A stretch of DNA of 32,673 bases, taken from contig DATAFH010000036.1 of the NCBI GenBank assembly GCA_036257565.1, positions 1 through 32,673 on the forward strand, given 5' to 3'. Numbering within the stretch: position 1 is the stretch's first letter; every line of letters begins with the position of its first letter. The stretch is from DASSUW01 sp036257565 (GTDB lineage Bacteria; Actinomycetota; Thermoleophilia; Solirubrobacterales; Solirubrobacteraceae). This document shows positions 22,317 to 29,417 of the stretch, piece after piece. A program made the translations under genes and the position numbers. The notes below the pieces were generated by a model. It ran no database searches. It saw nothing but the letters and a program-made list of their open reading frames with translations, and had not been told where the DNA came from.

Positions 22317-22342
22317 GAAAGGCCCGCTTGCGCGGGCCTTTC
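22317..22342. terminator. Strong bidirectional terminator hairpin
   Basis: An 11-bp perfect stem (GAAAGGCCCGC pairing with GCGGGCCTTTC) with a TTGC loop lies 5 bases after the amidotransferase stop and between convergent genes. The A/T ends of the stem give AAA/TTT in both directions. Confidence 0.85.
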
Positions 22343-22365
22343 GTGGGTCTGGGGGTGGGTCCGGA

Positions 22366-22851
22366 TCAGCGGAGCGAGCGCGCGACCTCCTCGAGGAGGT
22401 CCATCGACTCCTGCATGCCGCCCTCCATGCCGGAGTTGATGTGGCCATCGCGGTGCTCCTTGCTCTCGTGCTGGACGAGGATCTCGAGGGTCGTGCGACC
22501 GTCGTTCTCCGTGAGCGTGAGCGTGTTGAGCGACGCGGCGTCCGGGAAGCCCTCGAAGACCTCGGTGGAGACGATGCGCTCGTCCGGGACGAGCTCGCGG
22601 TACTCGCCGTGGAAGCCGACCTCGAAGCCCTGGTTGGCGACCATCACGTAGCGCCAGGTGCCGCCCACGCGCAGGTCGATCTCGGCGAGCGTCACGTGGC
22701 CGCGCTTGCCGCTCCACCAGCGCCGCACGAGCTCCGGCGTCGTCCACGCCTTGTAGATGAGATGCTTGGGGGCGTCGAACTCCCGGGTGATGAGGATCTG
22801 GTCGTCGGCCGGGAGCGTCACCTTCGCGGACTGGCTAGAGGTCACGGTCAT
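22366..22851 (-). CDS. SRPBCC/AHSA1-family protein
   Basis: This 161-residue protein has the START-like AHSA1 (activator of Hsp90 ATPase homologue) fold common beside ArsR regulators. Recognisable parts are ILITREFDAPKHLIYKAWTT, ELVRRWWSGKRGH, LRVGGTWRYVM, FHGEYRELVPDERIV, NTLTLTENDGRTTLEILV and the C-terminal MQESMDLLEEVA helix. It probably binds a hydrophobic ligand; the ligand is unknown. I chose ATG at 22851 because AAGGAGA lies just upstream; a longer in-frame start would begin inside the regulator gene. It overlaps the ArsR gene by 17 bases and is co-transcribed with it. It ends facing the amidotransferase terminator. Confidence 0.9.
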   Translation of the reverse strand: MTVTSSQSAKVTLPADDQILITREFDAPKHLIYKAWTTPELVRRWWSGKRGHVTLAEIDLRVGGTWRYVMVANQGFEVGFHGEYRELVPDERIVSTEVFEGFPDAASLNTLTLTENDGRTTLEILVQHESKEHRDGHINSGMEGGMQESMDLLEEVARSLR

Positions 22852-23191
22852 GATCTCCTTCCTCCTTCTGCTTGAGGTCTTCCAGGACGGCATCGAGCTC
22901 GTCGAAGCGCTCTGACCACGAGCGCTCGTAGGGCTTGATCCAGTCGTGGATGGGCTTGAGCGCCTGGCCGTTGAGCCGGTAGAGGCGCTGGCGGCCGTGA
23001 TCGCGGACGTCCACGACCCCGACCTCCCGGAGCACCCGCAGGTGCTTGGACACCTGCGGCTGACCCAGTCCGAGCTCGCGCACGAGGGCGTTCACGGGGC
23101 GCTCGCCGCCCGCCAGGGCGTCGAGGATCTGCCGGCGACGGGGCTCGGCGACGGCGTTGAACGCGTCCGCCGTTGTCGCTGCTCGGGCCAT
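22835..23191 (-). CDS. ArsR-family HTH transcriptional regulator
   Basis: This 118-residue winged-helix repressor contains AVAEPRRRQILDALAGGERP, VRELGLGQPQVSKHLRVLRE (recognition helix) and VVDVRDHGRQRLYRLN (wing). No cysteine or histidine metal-sensing cluster is apparent, so it is not a classical metal sensor. It belongs with the ArsR proteins paired with SRPBCC genes. The ATG at 23191 lies 8 bases after a TATATT -10, giving an almost leaderless mRNA; an upstream in-frame start at 23227 would sit inside the -35. The palindromic site in its promoter suggests autorepression. It is co-transcribed with the downstream SRPBCC gene. Confidence 0.92.
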   Translation of the reverse strand: MARAATTADAFNAVAEPRRRQILDALAGGERPVNALVRELGLGQPQVSKHLRVLREVGVVDVRDHGRQRLYRLNGQALKPIHDWIKPYERSWSERFDELDAVLEDLKQKEEGDHDRDL

Positions 23192-23199
23192 GGCGGAGA

Positions 23200-23227
23200 A
23201 ATATATACCCATATCGGTATATGTCAA
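23200..23227 (-). promoter_or_regulatory. ArsR promoter with palindromic operator in the spacer
   Basis: On the minus strand TTGACA (23227-23222) and TATATT (23205-23200) are 16 bases apart. Between and over them lies a perfect inverted repeat, ATATACC-N6-GGTATAT (23203-23222). Binding there would block RNA polymerase, which is the expected layout for ArsR autoregulation. It is one of the few AT-rich spots in the window. Confidence 0.75.
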
Positions 23228-23234
23228 GTCGCGA

Positions 23235-23240
23235 TAGCCT
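23235..23240 (+). promoter_or_regulatory. Putative -10 (TAGCCT) of the class IV aminotransferase gene
   Basis: TAGCCT ends 7 bases before the ATG at 23248, predicting a leaderless mRNA. The ArsR operator lies just upstream (23203-23222), over the likely -35 region, so both divergent genes might respond to the same regulator. Confidence 0.35.
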
Positions 23241-23247
23241 GCGGCGC

Positions 23248-24033
23248 ATGCTCGCGAGCGTTGATGGGCGCGTCGGACCCGCCGAGGAGGCGCGGATCCC
23301 GGCGACGGACGAGGGACTCACCCGAGGTGACGGCGCGTTCGAGGTCGCGCGGCTGTACGGCGGCCGCGCGTTCGCGATCGAGGACCACCTGGCCCGGCTC
23401 GGGCGGACCTGCGACGGGATCCGCCTCGCCTACGACGAGGAGGCGCTGCGGGCGGAGATCGCGGGGCTGCTGGACGCGACGGGGGCGGTCGACGCGCTGC
23501 TGCGCGTCGTGCTCACGCGCGGCGGCCGGCGGGTCCTCACGATCGAGCCGCTCCCGCCGCGGCCCGACGCCTCGCGAGTGATGACCGTGACCTACGCGCC
23601 GAACCGGGTGCTCGACGGCCTCAAGACGCTCTCGTACGCGGGGAACATGCTCGCCGGGCGACTCGCGCGCGAGCGGGGCTTCGACGAGGCGCTGCTCGTG
23701 ACGCCGCACGGCCGGGTGCTCGAGGGCCCCACGTGGACGTTCTTCTGGGCCGCCGGCGGCCGGCTGATGACCCCGCCGCTCGAAGACCGCATCCTCGACT
23801 CGATCACGCGTCGCTACGTGCTCGAGGAAAGCGACGCCGAGGAGCGCCCGTGCACGCTCGGCGACGCGCTCGGCGCGGACGAGGCGTTCATCGCGTCATC
23901 CGTGCGCGAGGTCATGCCGATCGTTGTGATCGACGACGTCACGCTCGGCGCGGCGCCGGGGCCGGTGACGCGGGAGGCCGCGGAGCGGCTGTCGAGCCGG
24001 ATCGGCCGGGAACTTACGAGCGCCGCCGCTTAG
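23248..24033 (+). CDS. Class IV PLP aminotransferase (BCAT/PabC/D-amino-acid type)
   Basis: This 261-residue fold-type IV enzyme shows EGLTRGDGAFEVARLYGGRA, ALLRVVLTRGG, the probable PLP-lysine segment GLKTLSYAGNMLAGRLARER, ALLVTPHGRVLEGPTWTFFW and LEDRILDSITRRYVLEE. It may be a branched-chain aminotransferase, an aminodeoxychorismate lyase or a D-amino-acid aminotransferase; short length and motif wording favour a PabC-like or generic role, but this cannot be settled here. The in-frame extension starting at 23173 would run across the ArsR promoter and is rejected. ATG at 23248 follows a -10-like TAGCCT. A possible 39-codon gene on the other strand overlaps its last 20 bases. Confidence 0.87.
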   Translation: MLASVDGRVGPAEEARIPATDEGLTRGDGAFEVARLYGGRAFAIEDHLARLGRTCDGIRLAYDEEALRAEIAGLLDATGAVDALLRVVLTRGGRRVLTIEPLPPRPDASRVMTVTYAPNRVLDGLKTLSYAGNMLAGRLARERGFDEALLVTPHGRVLEGPTWTFFWAAGGRLMTPPLEDRILDSITRRYVLEESDAEERPCTLGDALGADEAFIASSVREVMPIVVIDDVTLGAAPGPVTREAAERLSSRIGRELTSAAA

Positions 24034-24133
24034 CACCGCCGCCGGTCTGCCAATCGACGTACCAGAGCACGTGGCCGACGCCCCAGAGGACGCCCTGTAC
24101 CGTGCCGCGGACGCTCTCGAAGATCATCGACAT
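24014..24133 (-). CDS. Possible 39-residue small membrane-associated protein
   Basis: A minus-strand frame from ATG 24133 to TAA at 24016-24014 encodes 39 residues starting MSMIFESVRGTVQGVL and ending GGGAKRRRS. The middle (about 11-27) is hydrophobic with several Trp (LWGVGHVLWYVDW), followed by a basic tail, which fits a small single-helix membrane protein. Thirty-five of 39 codons end in G or C, as in real genes here. It fills an otherwise empty 126-base gap and overlaps the class IV aminotransferase 3' end by 20 bases. No clear ribosome-binding site is visible. An alternative ATG lies two codons later. Function unknown; reality unproven. Confidence 0.45.
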   Translation of the reverse strand: MSMIFESVRGTVQGVLWGVGHVLWYVDWQTGGGAKRRRS

Positions 24134-24159
24134 CGTGTCAATGCGTTACCCCGGGTCCG

Positions 24160-25218
24160 ATGCGCGTACTCACCGTCATAGGAAATCGCCCGCAATTCGT
24201 GAAGGCCGCCGCGGTCTCCGACCGCCTGCGCTCCGGCGCGCGCGAGGTGCTCGTCCACACCGGCCAGCACTACGACGACGAGCTCTCGCGGGTCTTCTTC
24301 GACGAGCTCGAGCTCCCGCGTCCCGACCATCATCTCGATCTCGGCGGCGGAACCAACACCGCGCAGACGTCGCGGATGCTGGCCGCGCTGGAGCCACTGG
24401 TGGCCGCCGAGCGGCCGGACGTGCTGCTCGTCTACGGAGATACGAACTCGACGCTCGCAGGAGCGCTGGCGGGCGCCCAGCTCGGGGTGCCGGTCGCTCA
24501 CGTGGAGGCGGGGATGCGGTCCTATGACCGCACGATGCCCGAGGAGCTCAACCGGGTGCTCGCCGATCATGCGTCGTCGCTGCTGCTGTGCTCCTCCGAG
24601 CGCTCCGCCGAGACGCTGCGGCAGGAGCACGTGGCGGGCGAGGTGGTCGTGGTGGGGGACGTGATGGTCGACGTCGCGCAGATGCTTGCGCCGCGGGCGC
24701 GGCAGCGCACGGGCGCGCTCGAGGCGGCGGGCGTCGAGCCCGGCGGCTACCTGGTGGCGACCGCGCACCGGGCGGGGAACGTCGACGACCCCGAGCGGCT
24801 CGCCCGGCTCGTCGACGTGCTGCTGGCCGTGCCGGGACCGGTCGTGCTTCCCGTGCACCCGCGCACGCGCTCGCGGCTGGAGGCGGCCGGGCAGCTCGAG
24901 CGGCTGGCGGACGGCGTGCGGCTCGTCCCTCCGCTCGGCTACCTCGACTTCACGGCGCTGCTCCTGAGCGCGCGCGGGGTGCTCACCGACTCGGGCGGGG
25001 TCCAGAAGGAGGCGTATCTCGCCGGCGTGCCGTGCGTGACGCTGCGGGCGACGACCGAGTGGACGGAGACGGTCGACGCCGGCTGGAACGTGCTCGTGGA
25101 CCTCGACCCGGCGGCGGCCGTCGCCGCCCTCGGGCGGCCGCTCCCGGCCGAGCGCCCGCCGCTGTACGGTGACGGCCGGGCGGGCGAGCGCGTGGTAGCG
25201 GCGCTACGCGCTCGCTAG
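24160..25218 (+). CDS. wecB: UDP-N-acetylglucosamine 2-epimerase (non-hydrolysing)
   Basis: This 352-residue GT-B fold enzyme interconverts UDP-GlcNAc and UDP-ManNAc for cell-surface polymers. Motifs are VIGNRPQFVKAAAVS, LVHTGQHYDDELS, VLLVYGDTNSTLAGALAG (D94), VAHVEAGMRSYDRTMPEELNR (E116 and E128/E129), TAHRAGNVDDPERL, PVHPRTRSRLE and LTDSGGVQKEAYLAGVPCVTLR. The usual HRxEN motif reads HRAGN here: the Glu is replaced by Gly, while His203 is kept. ATG at 24160 begins the conserved MRVLTVIGNRPQ. TACCCC at 24147-24152, 7 bases before it, could be a weak -10. Its TAG stop forms part of the -10 of the next gene. No other surface-polysaccharide genes are adjacent. Confidence 0.92.
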   Translation: MRVLTVIGNRPQFVKAAAVSDRLRSGAREVLVHTGQHYDDELSRVFFDELELPRPDHHLDLGGGTNTAQTSRMLAALEPLVAAERPDVLLVYGDTNSTLAGALAGAQLGVPVAHVEAGMRSYDRTMPEELNRVLADHASSLLLCSSERSAETLRQEHVAGEVVVVGDVMVDVAQMLAPRARQRTGALEAAGVEPGGYLVATAHRAGNVDDPERLARLVDVLLAVPGPVVLPVHPRTRSRLEAAGQLERLADGVRLVPPLGYLDFTALLLSARGVLTDSGGVQKEAYLAGVPCVTLRATTEWTETVDAGWNVLVDLDPAAAVAALGRPLPAERPPLYGDGRAGERVVAALRAR

Positions 25219-25221
25219 AGT
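25216..25221 (+). promoter_or_regulatory. TAGAGT -10 overlapping the wecB stop codon
   Basis: The wecB stop TAG (25216-25218) is the first half of TAGAGT, which ends 6 bases before the RDD gene ATG. This repeats the hemB arrangement and predicts a leaderless mRNA. Confidence 0.45.
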
Positions 25222-25227
25222 CGCGCC

Positions 25228-25806
25228 ATGTCGGAACAGCGCCAGCGCACGGAGACCCCCGGTTACACGACGGTCCCGCCGCCCGGGGCCGGCGGACCAC
25301 CGCTCGCTCCGGAGTCCATGGGGGCCGTCGCCGACCGCTACGTCCTCTCCGGGTGGTGGCCGCGCGCGGGGGCGCAGCTGATCGACTGGCTGATCGTCGG
25401 CATCGGTGCCCTGATCCTTGTCGTGGCACTCACCGCGCCGTTCTCGATCGGCTTCTTCGCCAACGACGACGTGGGCGTCGTGTCGGTCGTGATCGGCTTC
25501 ACGATCGCCGTGATCTGCGCCTCGATCGTCGCGCTGCTCTACGCGCCGGCCATGATGGCGCGGACGAACGGCCAGACGCTCGGGCGGATGGCGGTCGGGA
25601 TCCGGGTCGTGCGCGCGAACGGGCGGCCGGTCGACTTCGGCTACGCGATGCTCCGCGAGGTCGCGGTGAAGACGCTGCTGTTCGGGATCGCGGGCGCGCT
25701 CACCGGAGGCCTGGCGCAGCTTGCCGACTACCTGTGGCCGCTGTGGGATGAGGAGAACCGCGCGCTCCACGACATGATCGTGGACAGTCGCGTGGTCCGC
25801 GCCTAG
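25228..25806 (+). CDS. RDD family membrane protein
   Basis: This 192-residue protein has a Pro/Gly-rich cytoplasmic N-terminus of about 40 residues and then the RDD domain. The family's Arg and first Asp are in WWPRAGAQLIDWLIVG, and the second Asp is in the final segment WDEENRALHDMIVDSRVV. Three hydrophobic helices are visible: LIVGIGALILVVALTA, VVSVVIGFTIAVICASIVAL and VKTLLFGIAGALTGGLAQL. The segment GQTLGRMAVGIRVVRANGRP is characteristic. RDD proteins are of unclear function; some are proposed ion transporters. The ATG at 25228 is probably leaderless. The TAG stop overlaps the convergent purA stop within CCTAGG. Confidence 0.88.
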   Translation: MSEQRQRTETPGYTTVPPPGAGGPPLAPESMGAVADRYVLSGWWPRAGAQLIDWLIVGIGALILVVALTAPFSIGFFANDDVGVVSVVIGFTIAVICASIVALLYAPAMMARTNGQTLGRMAVGIRVVRANGRPVDFGYAMLREVAVKTLLFGIAGALTGGLAQLADYLWPLWDEENRALHDMIVDSRVVRA

Positions 25807-27122
25807 GCGGGCATCGCGGCACGGGCCGCGGCGCTGGCGCGGCCCGACTCCGTCCAGAAGGTCTGCTCCCGGCCGGCCCCGACGCCGATGAGCGAGATCG
25901 GGACGCCGATGAAGTCGGAGACATAGGCGAGGTAGTCGCGCGCGGCCTGCGGGAGGTCGCGCTCGTCGCGGACGTCGCCGATGTCCTCTTCCCAGCCGGG
26001 CAGGCGCTCGTAGTCGCCGGCCGCGTGATGCATCACGGTCTGGTGGTAGGGATAGGCGTCGAAGCTCGCCTCCTCGTTGCCGCGGTAGCGCGTGCAGACG
26101 TTGAGCGTGCCCAGGCCGCTGAGCACGTCGAGCTTGGTGACCGCCAGGTGGTCGAGGCCGTTGATCCGGGCCGCATAGCGGAGGGCGACGAGGTCGAGCC
26201 AGCCGACCCGGCGCGCGCGGCCGGTGGTCGTCCCGTACTCGCCGCCGGCCTCACGGATCGCGCGGCCGAGGTCGTCGTCGAGCTCGGTCGGGAAGGGGCC
26301 GGAGCCGACCCGGGTGGCGTACGCCTTGGCGACGCCCCAGACCTCGTCGATGTCCTTCGGCCCGACGCCGGCGCCGGCGCACGCGCTGCCGGCGACCACG
26401 TTGGACGACGTGACGAACGGGTACGTCCCGTGGTCGATGTCGAGCAACGTGCCCTGGGCGCCCTCGAAGATCACGTTGCCGCCGCTGTCGAGCGCCTCCC
26501 AGGTGAGCCGCGCCGTGTCGGCGATGTACTGCTCGATGCGGTGGCCGTAGGTCAGGTAGTCCTCGGTCATCGACTGCAGGTCGAGCTCCGGGGCCTTCGC
26601 GTACGGGCGCAGCGAGAGCCGCTTGGGCTCCATGGCCGCGGCGATCTTCTTCTTGAGGATCTTCTCGTCCAGCAGGTCCTGCACGCGGATGCCGAGCCGC
26701 GCCGCCTTGTCCGCGTAGCAGGGGCCGATGCCCCGCCGCGTGGTGCCGATCTGCAGCTTGCCGAGCTTCGCCTCGCCTGCGTGGTCGAGGAGCATGTGGT
26801 ACGGCATGATCAGGTGCGCGTTGGCGCTGATCCGCAGGCCGGACAGGTCGATGCCCTTGGCGCGCAGATCGTCGAGCTCGCCGGTCAGGACCTTGGGGTC
26901 GATCACGACGCCGTTGCCGATCGCGCACGTGCGGCCGGGGTAGAGGATGCCCGAGGGAATCAGGTGGAACTTCCACGTGACGCCTTCGCGGACGATCGTG
27001 TGGCCGGCATTGTTCCCGCCCTGGAAGCGGATCACCAGGTCGGCGTGCTCGGCGAAGAGGTCGGTGATCTTCCCCTTGCCCTCGTCGCCCCACTGGGCGC
27101 CCACGATTACGATGCCGGCCAT
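25803..27122 (-). CDS. purA: Adenylosuccinate synthase
   Basis: This 439-residue enzyme joins IMP and aspartate using GTP, the first committed step to AMP. Motifs include the P-loop GAQWGDEGKGKITDL, FQGGNNAGHTIV, the IMP-site GTTRRGIGPCYADK, FEGAQGTLLDIDHGTYPFVT, GEYGTTTGRARRVGWLD, TKLDVLSGL and the C-terminal SLIGVGAGREQT. The length is typical. Start ATG 27122 lies 9 bases after the upstream DnaC-like gene, so it may belong to the dnaB transcript; a TAGACT element within the end of that gene offers a promoter of its own. The stop codon overlaps that of the convergent RDD gene. Confidence 0.98.
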   Translation of the reverse strand: MAGIVIVGAQWGDEGKGKITDLFAEHADLVIRFQGGNNAGHTIVREGVTWKFHLIPSGILYPGRTCAIGNGVVIDPKVLTGELDDLRAKGIDLSGLRISANAHLIMPYHMLLDHAGEAKLGKLQIGTTRRGIGPCYADKAARLGIRVQDLLDEKILKKKIAAAMEPKRLSLRPYAKAPELDLQSMTEDYLTYGHRIEQYIADTARLTWEALDSGGNVIFEGAQGTLLDIDHGTYPFVTSSNVVAGSACAGAGVGPKDIDEVWGVAKAYATRVGSGPFPTELDDDLGRAIREAGGEYGTTTGRARRVGWLDLVALRYAARINGLDHLAVTKLDVLSGLGTLNVCTRYRGNEEASFDAYPYHQTVMHHAAGDYERLPGWEEDIGDVRDERDLPQAARDYLAYVSDFIGVPISLIGVGAGREQTFWTESGRASAAARAAMPA

Positions 27123-27131
27123 TGCGGGGTC

Positions 27132-27935
27132 TCAGTCTAGGGACCCGCCCGCCAGCCGGCCGTAGCGCGACGCGGGCGCCGCGCCCTCCCAGAACGCGTC
27201 CTCGTCCCCATCGCCGGCAGGCTCCGCGGGGAGCACGAAGTCTTGGTCTCGGCGCTGGTCGTCGCCGAACATGGGCAGCGGGCGGCCGCACATCTCGTAC
27301 AGCCGTGACACCGTGCGGGCGCCGATCTGTGCGGTCAGCGCGTCGTGGTCGAGGTTCGTCGTGAGGAGCAGCGCCTTGTCGTCCTCGTAGCGGGTGTTGA
27401 CGATCGTGTAGAGCTGCTCGAGAACCCACGGCGAGCTCTGCTCCGCGCCGACGTCGTCGATGTGCAGGAGGTCGACGGCGCTCAGGCGGTCGATCAGCTC
27501 ATTGAGCGAGTACGTCGCCTGGTCGTCGTACGAGTCGCGCAGGAGCCCGAGCAGGCGCGGGAGGGAGTAGATCGCCACCGTGCGGTCGGCTTCCATGGCG
27601 GCCTTGGAGACGAGCATCGCGAGCGTCGTCTTGCCGGTCCCGACGTCACCGGTGAACCAGAGCCCCCGCCCTTCGTCGAGCCGCTCGCGCACGTCGAGCA
27701 CGTAGCTGCGGACCTCGCGGATGAGTGCAGGATTGCGGCGGGCCATCGACAGCACCGGCTCGCGGTCGAACGAGACCTCCCGGAAGCGGCGCGGCAGCCG
27801 GCCCGCCACGGCGGCGGCCCGCTTGCGCGCCATGCGGGCGGGGCGGCACGAGCACGGCCGTGCGTGGCGGCCCCCCTCGTCGTAGAGGAATCCGGAGCCG
27901 TCGCAGCGGTTCTCGGGGCAGGTCGGGGCACTCAA
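27132..27935 (-). CDS. DnaC/IstB-like AAA+ ATPase, probable helicase loader, with N-terminal zinc knuckle
   Basis: This 267-residue AAA+ protein of the DnaC/DnaI/IstB group has Walker A FTGDVGTGKTTLAM (96-103 core), Walker B VDLLHIDDVGAEQ, sensor 1 LLLTTNLDHDALTAQIG and an arginine-finger-like segment RTVSRLYEMCG. The N-terminus has four cysteines (C6, C11, C28, C30; CPENRC and CSCR), probably binding zinc as in some loader N-domains. Position directly behind dnaB indicates a loader of the replicative helicase rather than a transposase helper. The start is TTG at 27935 overlapping the dnaB stop (TTGA), so it is coupled to dnaB. It leads into purA after 9 bases. Confidence 0.85.
   Translation of the reverse strand: MSAPTCPENRCDGSGFLYDEGGRHARPCSCRPARMARKRAAAVAGRLPRRFREVSFDREPVLSMARRNPALIREVRSYVLDVRERLDEGRGLWFTGDVGTGKTTLAMLVSKAAMEADRTVAIYSLPRLLGLLRDSYDDQATYSLNELIDRLSAVDLLHIDDVGAEQSSPWVLEQLYTIVNTRYEDDKALLLTTNLDHDALTAQIGARTVSRLYEMCGRPLPMFGDDQRRDQDFVLPAEPAGDGDEDAFWEGAAPASRYGRLAGGSLD
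27134..27139 (-). promoter_or_regulatory. TAGACT -10 element of purA
   Basis: On the minus strand TAGACT (27139-27134) spans the last codons of the DnaC-like gene and ends 11 bases before the purA ATG, giving a leader of a few bases. Confidence 0.45.
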
Positions 27936-29341
27936 TATCCGTCATCCCCGGCGTAGGACATGAACCGCGGGAACTCCTTCTGGAACGCGAGCTCGACGAT
28001 CCCCAGGCCGCCGTTGCGGTGCTTGGAGATGATCACGTCCGCGATCCCCTCGCGGTCGGACTCGTCGTTGTAGTACTCGTCGCGGTAGATGAACATCACG
28101 AGGTCCGCGTCCTGCTCGATTGACCCGCTTTCGCGCAGGTCGGAGAGGACGGGACGCTTGTCCGTGCGCTGCTCGACGCCGCGGTTGAGCTGGGACAGCG
28201 CAATGACGGGGACGTCGAGCTCGCGGGCGAGCGTCTTGAGGCCGCGGGAGATCTGGCCGATCTGCTCGACGCGGTTCTCCACGCTCCCGCTCGCGCGCAT
28301 GAGCTGCAGGTAGTCGATGAGGATGAGGCCGAGCCCGTCCGCGTGCTGCTGCGCGAGCCGGCGGGACTTCGCGCGGACGTCGAGCACCGAGAGGTCCGAG
28401 GAGTCGTCGATGTATAGCGGCGACTGGGCGAGCCGGTTCGACGCCTGGAGGATCTTCGGCCATCGCGAGGGCGGCACCTTGCCCTTGCGCAGGTCGTCGC
28501 CGCGGATCGACGCCTGCGAGGCCACGAACCGCTGGGCGAGCTCGCCCTCGGACATCTCGAGCGAGAACAGCGCCACGGCCTTGTTCGTGTCGAGCGCCGC
28601 GTTCTCCGCGAAGTTGGCCATCAGAGCCGACTTTCCCATCGATGGGCGTGCGGCGAGGATGATGAGGTTGCCGGGCTGGAAGCCTCCCGTGATCGCGTCG
28701 AGGTCGTCGAAGCCCGAGGGGGTGCCGGTGATCGCCTTGCCCTCGCGGGAGAGGCGCTCGAGCTTCTCGAGCTCGCTCGTGAGGAGGTCGCCGATGGGCA
28801 GGAAGTCCTTGCGGCTGTCCTCGTGGGCGACCTCGAGGATGGAGCGCTCCGCCATGTCGACGAGGTCGCGCGGCAGCGCCTCGTGGCTGTGCACGCGCGC
28901 CTGGATCTCGTAGGAGGCGCGCAGGAGGCGGCGGAGCATCGCGTTGTCACGCACGATGCGCGCGTACTGGCGCACGTTGCCGACCGCGGGCACGGAGCCT
29001 GCGAGCAGGTCGATCGCCGCGCGGCCGCCGACGGACTCGAGGTCGCCCGCCTGCTTGAGGTGCTCGACGAGGGTCAGCGCGTCGACCGGCTCGCCGAGCG
29101 TGTGCAGGTCGAGCATCGCCTTGTAGATGCGACCGTGGCCCTCGCGGTAGAAGTCCTCGGGCTGGAGCCGCTCGTCGATGATCAGCGCGGGGAGCGCGGT
29201 GTCCGACAGCAGCACGGCGCCGAGGACGGACTGCTCGGCCTCGAGGTTCTGGGGCGGCGCGATCGGCCCGCCCTCATAGCCGCCGCGAGGCCCGCCGTCG
29301 TAGGGTGACGAGTGGCCGTTGGTCCGGTCGGGGGCGCTCAT
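27932..29341 (-). CDS. dnaB: Replicative DNA helicase DnaB
   Basis: This 469-residue hexameric helicase unwinds DNA at the replication fork. The N-terminal domain begins PPQNLEAEQSVLGAVLL. The RecA core contains the ATP site LILAARPSMGKSAL (Walker A 231-238), LFSLEMSEGELAQRFVA, LILIDYLQLM, VIALSQLNRGVEQRTDKRP and SDLRESGSIEQDADLVMFIYR. There is no intein, although dnaB often carries one. The first 25 residues are Gly/Pro-rich and disordered. The ATG at 29341 follows a TAGACT element by 10 bases. It is the first gene of a unit with the loader and purA, and the last of the conserved rpsF-ssb-rpsR-rplI-dnaB order. Confidence 0.98.
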   Translation of the reverse strand: MSAPDRTNGHSSPYDGGPRGGYEGGPIAPPQNLEAEQSVLGAVLLSDTALPALIIDERLQPEDFYREGHGRIYKAMLDLHTLGEPVDALTLVEHLKQAGDLESVGGRAAIDLLAGSVPAVGNVRQYARIVRDNAMLRRLLRASYEIQARVHSHEALPRDLVDMAERSILEVAHEDSRKDFLPIGDLLTSELEKLERLSREGKAITGTPSGFDDLDAITGGFQPGNLIILAARPSMGKSALMANFAENAALDTNKAVALFSLEMSEGELAQRFVASQASIRGDDLRKGKVPPSRWPKILQASNRLAQSPLYIDDSSDLSVLDVRAKSRRLAQQHADGLGLILIDYLQLMRASGSVENRVEQIGQISRGLKTLARELDVPVIALSQLNRGVEQRTDKRPVLSDLRESGSIEQDADLVMFIYRDEYYNDESDREGIADVIISKHRNGGLGIVELAFQKEFPRFMSYAGDDGY

Positions 29342-29351
29342 CCGGCGGCCG

Positions 29352-29357
29352 AGTCTA
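29352..29357 (-). promoter_or_regulatory. TAGACT -10 element of dnaB
   Basis: On the minus strand TAGACT (29357-29352) lies 10 bases before the dnaB ATG. A weak -35 (TTCAGG, 29380-29375) is 17 bases upstream. Confidence 0.5.
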
Positions 29358-29417
29358 GGCGGGCGTCCGGTCGCCCTGAACCGCCTCCGGGCGTCCTCCC
29401 TGCTCTCTCCGCAGAGT

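Noticed and set aside
22946..23581. Plus-strand frame across the ArsR gene and its promoter
   Set aside because: It is antisense to a clear HTH gene and crosses the operator region.
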